Origin: Rheinheimera sp. EpRS3
GTDB taxonomy: Bacteria; Pseudomonadota; Gammaproteobacteria; Enterobacterales; Alteromonadaceae
Direction: 5' to 3'
DNA length: 64,000 nt
NCBI RefSeq assembly: GCF_001513785.1
Contig: NZ_LNQS01000009.1
Location: 62,001-126,000, forward strand
In this document: positions 57,371 to 64,000 of the stretch, one piece after another
How positions within the stretch are numbered: position 1 is the first letter of the stretch
Layout: the number at the start of each line of letters is the position of its first letter
The notes under the pieces: generated by a model
The model's database searches: none
Told to the model about the DNA's origin: nothing
Seen by the model: only the letters and a program-made list of their open reading frames with translations
Made by a program: the position numbers and the translations under genes

Positions 57371-58672
57371 ATGAGTTTTAATATCGCACTAAGCGGCCTG
57401 GCCGCCGCACAAAAAGATTTAGATACTACAGCGAATAATATCGCAAACGTTAATACTACCGGTTTTAAAGAGTCGCGGGCTGAATTTGCTGATGTGTATG
57501 CCACATCGGTTTTCTCCTCCGGCCGCACGAAAGTGGGTGATGGGGTAACTACCTCAATGGTGGCGCAGCAGTTTAGCCAGGGCTCATTGCAGTTCACCAA
57601 TAATTCACTGGATTTGGCGATTACCGGTGAGGGCTTTTTTGCCTTAACACCAGATATCCAATCCAGAGATTTAACCTACACCCGTGGCGGTGCTTTTAAA
57701 CTCAATAAAGATAACTTTATTGTCGACAATAACGGCAATTTTTTGCAGGGCTTTGCCGTGGATCCGCTGGATGGTGAAAACCAGTCCGTTAGTTTAAACA
57801 CCACAGCACCAATTACGATACCAACTACGGCAGGTGCACCACGAGCTACAAGTAATGTTTTCGTCAATATGAATCTGGACTCGCGAGAGGTACCAACAGA
57901 TGCTCTGCCATTTGATGCAACTGATAAGGCAACCTATAACCATTCTACGTCGATAACGGTATATGACAGTTTAGGCGAGCCTCATAACGTGAGCATGTAT
58001 TTTCGCCGAACTGATACCACGCCGCCGGCAAACTCTGAGTGGGAAACTTTTGTGGTATGGGATGATGTAACGGGTGCTCCGTTTCAGGGGGACAATTTGT
58101 CATTCGATTCCAGTGGTAACCTTGTGGTGCCGCCGCCACCGACGTTAAATATACCCTTTGCAATATTGAACGACCCTGCCAACGGTTATTTGGATAACGG
58201 TGCTCAATATCAGGCTGATGTTGTGGTTAACTTCCGCGATGCTGCTGGCACTAAATTACCGACACAAGTCTCAGCTAACTTTGACCCTACCAGCTTAAGT
58301 CAGGATGGTACTACGGTTGGTAGTTTAACCGGTGTAGATATCGACTCTTTTGGTCGAGTACTGGCCAGTTACAGCAATGGTGATTCCGCCTATCTGGCGC
58401 AGGTAGCCTTAGTGCGTTTTGCTAATGTGCAGGGCTTAAAACAGGTGGGTAATACTTCGTGGAAGCAAACGATTAACTCGGGAGAACCGATTGGTGGCCA
58501 GGCTAACGTTAATACCTTCGGCGCTATCAATTCGTCAGCACTGGAGCAGTCAAACGTTAACCTGACCACTGAGCTGGTTGATTTAATCAGTGCGCAGCGT
58601 AACTTTCAGGCGAACTCACGGGCGCTGGAAGTTAACAGTACCTTGCAGCAAACTGTGCTACAAATCCGCTAG
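57371..58672 (+). CDS. flgE: Flagellar hook protein FlgE
   Basis: A 433-residue hook subunit. N-terminal MSFNIALSGLAAAQKDLDTT and NIANVNTTGFKESRAEFADV lead, followed by DLAITGEGFFAL and the C-terminal LEQSNVNLTTELVDLISAQR. The variable middle holds the flgE D1/D2 domains (SITVYDSLGEPHNVSMYFRR). Length exceeds E. coli FlgE (402) through this middle region. A strong terminator follows, ending the flgBCDE transcript. Confidence 0.96.
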   Translation: MSFNIALSGLAAAQKDLDTTANNIANVNTTGFKESRAEFADVYATSVFSSGRTKVGDGVTTSMVAQQFSQGSLQFTNNSLDLAITGEGFFALTPDIQSRDLTYTRGGAFKLNKDNFIVDNNGNFLQGFAVDPLDGENQSVSLNTTAPITIPTTAGAPRATSNVFVNMNLDSREVPTDALPFDATDKATYNHSTSITVYDSLGEPHNVSMYFRRTDTTPPANSEWETFVVWDDVTGAPFQGDNLSFDSSGNLVVPPPPTLNIPFAILNDPANGYLDNGAQYQADVVVNFRDAAGTKLPTQVSANFDPTSLSQDGTTVGSLTGVDIDSFGRVLASYSNGDSAYLAQVALVRFANVQGLKQVGNTSWKQTINSGEPIGGQANVNTFGAINSSALEQSNVNLTTELVDLISAQRNFQANSRALEVNSTLQQTVLQIR

Positions 58673-58691
58673 ATTTTCTGGCGTTATATTG

Positions 58692-58716
58692 CACCACCTT
58701 CGGGTGGTGTTTTTTT
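58692..58716 (+). terminator. Terminator after flgE
   Basis: Perfect 7-bp stem CACCACC/GGTGGTG with a TTCG tetraloop, followed by T7. Confidence 0.92.
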
Positions 58717-58768
58717 ATCTGCTGTTTTATTGCTACTTACTACACCCTCACCGACCTCAGCTTTTTTA

Positions 58769-58784
58769 TGGCATCAATTTTGCT
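58769..58784 (+). promoter_or_regulatory. Sigma54 promoter of the flgF operon
   Basis: TGGCATCAATTTTGCT matches RpoN -24/-12 at exact spacing, 34 bp before flgF and after the flgE terminator, so flgF-K form a separate transcript. Confidence 0.78.
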
Positions 58785-58818
58785 TAAGTAATCGAAGATA
58801 AAGTAGGCGGAGCATGTT

Positions 58819-59565
58819 ATGGATCACTTGTTATATATCGCTATGAGCGGTGCCAAAGAAAATATGAATGGCATTGCCGTGCGGGCAAACAATCTGGCTA
58901 ATACCGGCACTGTTGGCTTTAAAGCAGATTTTGAGCAAGCCCGTGCTATGCAGGCGTTTGGTGAAGGTTTACCCACCCGGGTATTTTCATTGACTGAACA
59001 GCCAGGTCAAAACTTTGACGCTGGCGCAATCATCATGACAGAGCGTGAGCTTGATGTTGCTATTCAAGGCGAGGGCTGGCTGGCAGTACAGGCACCGGAT
59101 GGTAACGAGGCCTACACCCGAGCCGGTAACTTGCAGATTAATGCTTTTGGCATGCTGGAAACAACCAATGGTTTAGCGGTAATGGGGGACGATGGCCCTA
59201 TTCAGCTGCCAGTACCGCTGGCTAAAGTTGAAATTGCTCAGGACGGTACTGTAAGTGTACTGCCGCAGGGCGCGCCTGCAGATGCAATGGTGGCGGCAGG
59301 CAGAATAAAGTTGGTGAGGCCACTGAACAGTGAAATAGAAAAAGGTAATGACGGCTTATTCCGGCGCAAAGATGGCCAGCTGGCGGAAGCGGATATTAAT
59401 GTCAGCCTGCTTAAAGGTGCCATAGAAACCAGCAACGTTAATGCCGTTGGCGAGATGACTTATATGATTAGCCTGCAGCGTCAGTTTGAGCTGCAGGTAA
59501 AAATGATGAAAAGCGCTGAAGAGATGGATCAGCAGCAAAATCAGTTACTGAGAATAACGGGCTAA
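58819..59565 (+). CDS. flgF: Flagellar proximal rod protein FlgF
   Basis: A 248-residue rod protein. It begins MDHLLYIAMSGAKENMNGIA and carries NNLANTGTVGFKADFEQARA. LDVAIQGEGWLAVQ follows, and the C-terminal GAIETSNVNAVGEMTYMISL is the rod/hook family signature. GGCGGAGC precedes the ATG. First gene of the second rod operon. Confidence 0.95.
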   Translation: MDHLLYIAMSGAKENMNGIAVRANNLANTGTVGFKADFEQARAMQAFGEGLPTRVFSLTEQPGQNFDAGAIIMTERELDVAIQGEGWLAVQAPDGNEAYTRAGNLQINAFGMLETTNGLAVMGDDGPIQLPVPLAKVEIAQDGTVSVLPQGAPADAMVAAGRIKLVRPLNSEIEKGNDGLFRRKDGQLAEADINVSLLKGAIETSNVNAVGEMTYMISLQRQFELQVKMMKSAEEMDQQQNQLLRITG

Positions 59566-59605
59566 GGGCCTGACTAAATAATGGGCTAAGGCCCGGGAGG
59601 CACAC

Positions 59606-60394
59606 ATGCATCCAGCTTTATGGATCAGTAAAACCGGTTTAGACGCTAAGCAGCGCGATATTTCGGTGATCTCAAACAACCTGGCTAATGCCAGCACGGT
59701 AGGGTTTAAAAAGAGCCGGGCTATTTTTGAAGACTTACTATACCAGAATATTAATCAGCCTGGTGGTGCGTCGTCGCAAAACTCTGAGTTACCAAATGGC
59801 CTGATGATTGGTGCCGGTACTAAGGTTGTGGCAACGCAGAAAAACTTCACTCAGGGCAATATGATTACCACAGACAATAGTCTGGACATGATGATTCAGG
59901 GCCATGGTTTTTTTGAAATACTGATGCCGGACGGCACGATTTCTTATAGCCGCAATGGCCAGTTTACTGTTGACGATGAAGGCAACCTGGTGACGTCTGG
60001 CGCCGGTTATCAGGTTCAACCGAACATAGTAGTACCGCCGGATGCGCAGAGCATTACCGTGTCGCAGGATGGGCAGGTGTCTGTGCAGTTGCCTGGTGAG
60101 GGAGAACCAGCAGTACTGGGGCAGTTGACAGTAACAAACTTTATTAACCCGGCCGGCCTTGAACCTATTGGCCAGAACCTGTTTCGTGAAACCGGGGCCA
60201 GTGGCGATCCGGTGCAGGGTATTCCCGGCCTTGAGGGCCTTGGCATTATAGTGCAGGGCGCGCTGGAAACTTCTAACGTTAACGTTACAGAAGAGCTGGT
60301 TAACCTGATTGAAAGTCAGCGGGTTTACGAGATGAATTCTAAAGTTATTTCATCGGTAGATCAGATGCTCAGCTTTGCCATTCAGCAGCTGTAA
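59606..60394 (+). CDS. flgG: Flagellar distal rod protein FlgG
   Basis: A 262-residue distal rod subunit of the usual length (260). Motifs: MHPALWISKTGLDAKQRDIS, NNLANASTVGFKKSRAIFED, SLDMMIQGHGFFEI and LETSNVNVTEELVNLIESQR. GGGAGG stands 9 nt before the ATG. FlgG forms the driveshaft through the P and L rings made by the downstream genes. Confidence 0.96.
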   Translation: MHPALWISKTGLDAKQRDISVISNNLANASTVGFKKSRAIFEDLLYQNINQPGGASSQNSELPNGLMIGAGTKVVATQKNFTQGNMITTDNSLDMMIQGHGFFEILMPDGTISYSRNGQFTVDDEGNLVTSGAGYQVQPNIVVPPDAQSITVSQDGQVSVQLPGEGEPAVLGQLTVTNFINPAGLEPIGQNLFRETGASGDPVQGIPGLEGLGIIVQGALETSNVNVTEELVNLIESQRVYEMNSKVISSVDQMLSFAIQQL

Positions 60395-60406
60395 CCGGAG
60401 GTATTT

Positions 60407-61084
60407 ATGCAACAGCTTATTTCTGTTATCGCTTGTGCATTGGCGTTGGGCGGCTGTGCGTCAATGGAGGTGCCCACGGCTGATGACCCTTACTTTGCAC
60501 CGCTGGCACCAGAGCCTGCCTCACGGCCGTTGGTGCAAAATGGTTCGCTGTTTGCACAGTATTACTCTAACTCTTTGTACTCAGATAATAAGGCCCGCCA
60601 CGAGGGTGACATTATTACTGTGGTGCTAAAAGAGCGGACACAGGCCAGTAAAAACGCCAAAACCGAGATGCAAAAAGACAGCTCAACCTCTTTTGAACCG
60701 ATGATTGGGCTTGGTGGCCGCAATGTGTCTGTTGCTGGTAATGTACTGCAATTTGGCGCTGATTCAACATCCGACTACAAGGGCGACTCTAAAGCCGATC
60801 AAAGCAACAGCCTGGTAGGCAATATTTCGGTGAATGTGTTGCAGGTGCTTAATAACGGCAATCTGGTGATCCGCGGTGAAAAGTGGCTGACACTAAATAC
60901 CGGTAAAGAATATATCCGTTTGACAGGGGTGATCCGCTCACAGGATGTTGATGTGAACAACACTGTTGAGTCGACCAAAATTGCCAATGCCCGTATTGAG
61001 TACAGTGGCACGGGTGCGCATCACAATGGCCAGTCTCCGGGCTGGTTAAGCCGGTTCTTTAACGGCCCGTTATGGCCTTTCTAG
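60407..61084 (+). CDS. flgH: Flagellar L-ring lipoprotein FlgH
   Basis: A 225-residue outer-membrane lipoprotein (signal [17 protein letters not shown], Cys17). L-ring motifs: [60 protein letters not shown] and [20 protein letters not shown]. It requires Lgt processing, supplied by the lgt gene at 15.4 kb. It starts 13 bp after flgG with CGGAGG just before. Confidence 0.96.
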   Translation: MQQLISVIACALALGGCASMEVPTADDPYFAPLAPEPASRPLVQNGSLFAQYYSNSLYSDNKARHEGDIITVVLKERTQASKNAKTEMQKDSSTSFEPMIGLGGRNVSVAGNVLQFGADSTSDYKGDSKADQSNSLVGNISVNVLQVLNNGNLVIRGEKWLTLNTGKEYIRLTGVIRSQDVDVNNTVESTKIANARIEYSGTGAHHNGQSPGWLSRFFNGPLWPF

Positions 61085-61094
61085 GAGCACAGCT

Positions 61095-62192
61095 ATGAGC
61101 CGTATTTTACACACCAGCCTGCTATTAGCGCTGTTATTACTCAGCATGACAGCCAGTGCTGCCCGTATTAAAGATGTCGCTGATGTGGAAGGCGTGCGCT
61201 CTAACCAACTGGTCGGTTACGGTTTGGTGGTAGGCTTGCCCGGAACCGGTGAGCAAAGCCCGTTTACTGAACAGAGCTTTCGTACCATGTTAAGTAATTT
61301 TGGCATTACGTTACCGGCCAATATGAAAGCACAGATTAAAAATGTGGCTGCTGTGGCAGTGCATGCGGAATTACCCGCTTTTGCCAAGCCGGGGCAGTCA
61401 CTTAATATCACGGTATCTTCGGTTGGCAGTGCCAAAAGTTTGCGTGGCGGCACGTTAATGCAAACCTTTCTGGTGGGGCTGGATGGCAACGTATATGCCG
61501 TAGCTCAGGGCAGTTTAATTGTTAGTGGCCTTGGTGCCGAAGGGCTTGATGGCTCACGTATTTTAGTTAATACACCTACGGTTGGCAGTATCCCTAACGG
61601 TGCTGTTGTAGAGCGGGAAGTTATCACGCCTTTTGCTCAGGGCGATTTTATTACCTTTAACCTTAAACGGTCTGATTTTACGACATCAAAGCGCTTAGCT
61701 GAGGCCATTAATAACTTTATCGGCCAGGACACGGCACATTCGCTGGATGCAACTTCTGTACAGGTGCGGGCGCCACGTGATATCAGCCAGCGTGTGTCTT
61801 ATTTATCAACGCTGGAAAACCTTAGCTTTGAGCCAGGTGATTACGCGGCAAAAATTATTATTAACTCCCGCACCGGCACCATTGTTATCGGTAAAGACGT
61901 GCGTTTATTTCCGGCAGCTGTGACACATGGCGGTTTAACCGTAACCATTGCTGAAAACCCAAGAGTAGTGCAGCCCAATCCATTTGGCGAGGGCCAGACA
62001 GCGATTGAGGAAAATACCATTATTGACGTGCGCCCGGAGCAATCCCGCATGTTTAAATTTGACCCCGGTGTCACGCTGGATGATCTGGTACGCACGGTAA
62101 ATGCGGTGGGTGCGGCACCTGGTGATTTAATGGCGATTCTTGAGGCGTTAAAAGAGGCCGGTGCCATTCATGGCGAACTGGTGGTGATCTAA
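61095..62192 (+). CDS. flgI: Flagellar P-ring protein FlgI
   Basis: A 365-residue periplasmic ring protein with a cleavable signal ([20 protein letters not shown]). Signature regions: [60 protein letters not shown] and [20 protein letters not shown], with [18 protein letters not shown] at the C-terminus. It needs FlgA for assembly. AGGAG precedes the start, 10 bp after flgH. Confidence 0.97.
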   Translation: MSRILHTSLLLALLLLSMTASAARIKDVADVEGVRSNQLVGYGLVVGLPGTGEQSPFTEQSFRTMLSNFGITLPANMKAQIKNVAAVAVHAELPAFAKPGQSLNITVSSVGSAKSLRGGTLMQTFLVGLDGNVYAVAQGSLIVSGLGAEGLDGSRILVNTPTVGSIPNGAVVEREVITPFAQGDFITFNLKRSDFTTSKRLAEAINNFIGQDTAHSLDATSVQVRAPRDISQRVSYLSTLENLSFEPGDYAAKIIINSRTGTIVIGKDVRLFPAAVTHGGLTVTIAENPRVVQPNPFGEGQTAIEENTIIDVRPEQSRMFKFDPGVTLDDLVRTVNAVGAAPGDLMAILEALKEAGAIHGELVVI

Positions 62193-62193
62193 G

Positions 62194-63198
62194 ATGAGCC
62201 TGACGCCAAACAATGTGTCTTATCATGACCTGAGCAGCCTGCAGCAAATAAGCAGCAATTCCGGTAAGGATGAAAAGGCGGCGTTGCGTCAGGCGGCTGA
62301 ACAGTTTGAGTCAATTTTTTTCGGTATGTTATTAAGCAGTATGCGTAAAGCCAATGAAGCGTTTGAAGTGGAGGGCATGATGAATAGCCAGACCACCAAG
62401 TTCTACCGCGATATGCATGACAGCCAAATGGCCACCGATTTAGCACAAAAAGGCGCTTTGGGCCTGGCCGATCTGCTGGTACAGCAATTAAGCCCGGCAC
62501 TGGGCGGCAGTGCCAAGCCGGAGGAGAAAGCCGAAAAAGCGCTGCAAATGCCAACCCATATTCTGCCGGCGCGCAAAGCTAACGCCGTTACAGTGGCAGC
62601 AAGCAATACACAGGCGGCGTCTGCTGCAGCAGATATAACAGCAGAAGCTACCGGTGCTGCCGCACAAGCCGGCACCGGCTGGCAAGTGGCCAGCCCGGCC
62701 GATTTTGTCAAAAGCTTATTACCGGCAGCGCGGCAAACCGCAAAAGCGCTGGGATTGGATCCACTGGCTCTGGTAGCGCAAGCTGCGCTGGAAACCGGTT
62801 GGGGCCAACGTATGATAAAAACCGCGCAGGGAGAAAACAGCTTTAATCTGTTTGGTATTAAGGCTAATAACGGTTGGCAAGGGCAAACTGCGGTGGTTGA
62901 TACGCTGGAATATCGCGGCGGTGTGGCGAAAAAAGAACAAGCCAAATTCCGCGCCTATGATTCACCGGCGCACAGTTTGCAAGACTATGTAAACTTTATC
63001 AGCAGCAGTTCGCGCTATCAGGATGCGGTAAAGGTAACGACAGATGCAAAAGCTTATTTTGAGCAACTGCAGGCCGCAGGTTATGCCACCGACCCGGCTT
63101 ATGCGCAAAAAATTATGGCCGTATATCAAAGCCCTGTGATGCAACAGGTACGCTCAGAGCAAGACGATGCTCAAGAAAACAGTGTTGGCGCCGATTAA
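62194..63198 (+). CDS. flgJ: Flagellar rod cap and peptidoglycan hydrolase FlgJ
   Basis: A 334-residue two-domain protein. The N-terminal rod-cap domain (about residues 25-105) reads LRQAAEQFESIFFGMLLSSM and GMMNSQTTKFYRDMHDSQMA. After an Ala-rich linker (about 125-160), a C-terminal glucosaminidase domain (about 165-320) has the catalytic Glu200 in LVAQAALETGWGQRM, then FNLFGIKANNGWQG and YVNFISSSSRYQDAV. It locally opens peptidoglycan for the rod. The ATG follows the flgI stop by one base. Confidence 0.95.
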   Translation: MSLTPNNVSYHDLSSLQQISSNSGKDEKAALRQAAEQFESIFFGMLLSSMRKANEAFEVEGMMNSQTTKFYRDMHDSQMATDLAQKGALGLADLLVQQLSPALGGSAKPEEKAEKALQMPTHILPARKANAVTVAASNTQAASAAADITAEATGAAAQAGTGWQVASPADFVKSLLPAARQTAKALGLDPLALVAQAALETGWGQRMIKTAQGENSFNLFGIKANNGWQGQTAVVDTLEYRGGVAKKEQAKFRAYDSPAHSLQDYVNFISSSSRYQDAVKVTTDAKAYFEQLQAAGYATDPAYAQKIMAVYQSPVMQQVRSEQDDAQENSVGAD

Positions 63199-63240
63199 TA
63201 ATTGAATGGGCGCAGCATAGCGGCGCCAGCGGAGAGAGCA

Positions 63241-64000
63241 ATGTCAGACAATTTACTGAGAATAGGTACGTCGGCCATTTTGGCTAACAGCACCTTACTC
63301 AACACCACCAGTAATAACATTGCCAACATTAACACTGAGGGCTATGTACGCCAGCGTACCGAATTTGAATCGCAAACTCTTGGCCTTGGGGTGGGTAAGG
63401 GCACTACAGAGCGCCTCGTCAGTGACTTTACATTAAAGCAGCTGCGTCGCGATACGTCTAACTATAGCTATGCGCAACAATATGTTGCCGAAGCCAACCG
63501 CGTCGATGCGTTGTTTTCTAATCCGGCCAACAGTATTGCTACCGGCATTAATGATCTGTTTAAGCAATTTCAAATTGCCAACAATGAGCCGGCTACCCTG
63601 GCCAATCGGCAACTGATTATCGGCAGCTCGCAGGCATTGCTGGATAAATTCTCTACCTTGTCCAGTCTGGTGCTGGATCAGGAAAACTTTGTTAACCAGC
63701 AACTGGATATCTATACCAGTGAAACTAACGGTTACATTAAACAAATTGCTGATTTAAATATAGAAATTTCCTCATTTGGTACCGGTAACAGCCGGCCGGT
63801 GCCGCTGGATTTACTGGATAAACGCGATTTGGCCATCAAAAACCTGGCAGAAATGGTGGAGATCCGCACCCTGGATGCAGACAACGGCGAAAAGCTGGTG
63901 TTTCTCGGCACCGGGCAGTCATTGGTCGTCGAGCGCGGTCAGTTTAATCTGATGACAATGCGCGGCGATCCTGACCCTTCACAGCGCGATCTGAAGCTGC
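63241..64000 (+). CDS. flgK: Hook-associated protein FlgK, N-terminal part (runs off window)
   Basis: The first ~253 codons of HAP1, the first hook-filament junction protein. It begins MSDNLLRIGTSAILANSTLL, with NNIANINTEGYVRQRTEFES and the FlgK-type region LSSLVLDQENFVNQQLDIYT, and DKRDLAIKNLAEMVEIRTLD near the edge. FlgN is its export chaperone. GGAGAGAG precedes the start. The 42-bp gap from flgJ holds no clear promoter, so it may be read from the flgF operon. Confidence 0.94.
   Translation, partial: MSDNLLRIGTSAILANSTLLNTTSNNIANINTEGYVRQRTEFESQTLGLGVGKGTTERLVSDFTLKQLRRDTSNYSYAQQYVAEANRVDALFSNPANSIATGINDLFKQFQIANNEPATLANRQLIIGSSQALLDKFSTLSSLVLDQENFVNQQLDIYTSETNGYIKQIADLNIEISSFGTGNSRPVPLDLLDKRDLAIKNLAEMVEIRTLDADNGEKLVFLGTGQSLVVERGQFNLMTMRGDPDPSQRDLKL

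Overview
The window reads as chromosomal DNA of a motile, Gram-negative gammaproteobacterium of the Alteromonadales type (Rheinheimera/Alishewanella/Shewanella-like). This placement is an inference. It rests on the polar-flagellum order flgT/flgP/flgNM/flgA/cheV/cheR/flgBCDEFGHIJK, the H-ring proteins FlgT, FlgP and FlgO (typical of Vibrio and Alteromonadales), sigma54 and sigma28 promoters, and genes such as mutH, rppH, ptsP and astB.

Region 1 (1-22.2 kb) is mainly housekeeping. It holds a partial dicarboxylate symporter, a Big_1-type surface lipoprotein, astB, topA, a small membrane protein, a cytoplasmic histidine kinase, cysB, a periplasmic-binding-protein-like lipoprotein, mutH, then rppH-ptsP-TSUP permease-lgt-thyA. 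Next come three tandem FlgO-family lipoproteins with their own sigma54 and probable sigma28 promoters, a Gcr-type 'site-specific recombinase' membrane protein, and a pirin.

Region 2 (22.2-50.4 kb) is accessory. A cyclic-di-GMP-I (GEMM) riboswitch lies in the leader of a two-partner-secretion/contact-dependent-inhibition locus: tpsB and a 5428-residue CdiA-like exoprotein ending in a TNT-type NAD glycohydrolase domain, followed by a small candidate immunity gene. Downstream is a toxin-immunity graveyard. It contains a DDE integrase, a 1.4-kcodon orphan CdiA 3' module with a PD-(D/E)XK-like end and its immunity gene, an IS481 remnant interrupted by a REP/RAYT unit, and a toxin tail fragment with a third immunity gene. 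Last come a hypothetical gene, a frameshifted AlpA and an internally deleted integrase next to tRNA-Arg(CCU). A 213-bp, 96 % identical, in-frame block shared by full-length and orphan cdiA would permit toxin switching by recombination.

Region 3 (50.4-64 kb) is the flagellar hook-basal-body cluster: H-ring genes flgT and flgP, export chaperone and anti-sigma factor (flgN, flgM), P-ring chaperone flgA, chemotaxis genes cheV and cheR, then flgB through the start of flgK. Sigma54-type -24/-12 elements precede flgP, flgB and flgF, and a sigma28 element precedes flgM. The same sigma54 signature precedes the distant flgO-like trio, tying it to the flagellar regulon. A plausible overall picture, inferred only, is that c-di-GMP links the giant adhesin/toxin to the sessile state while the flanking flagellar genes serve the motile state.
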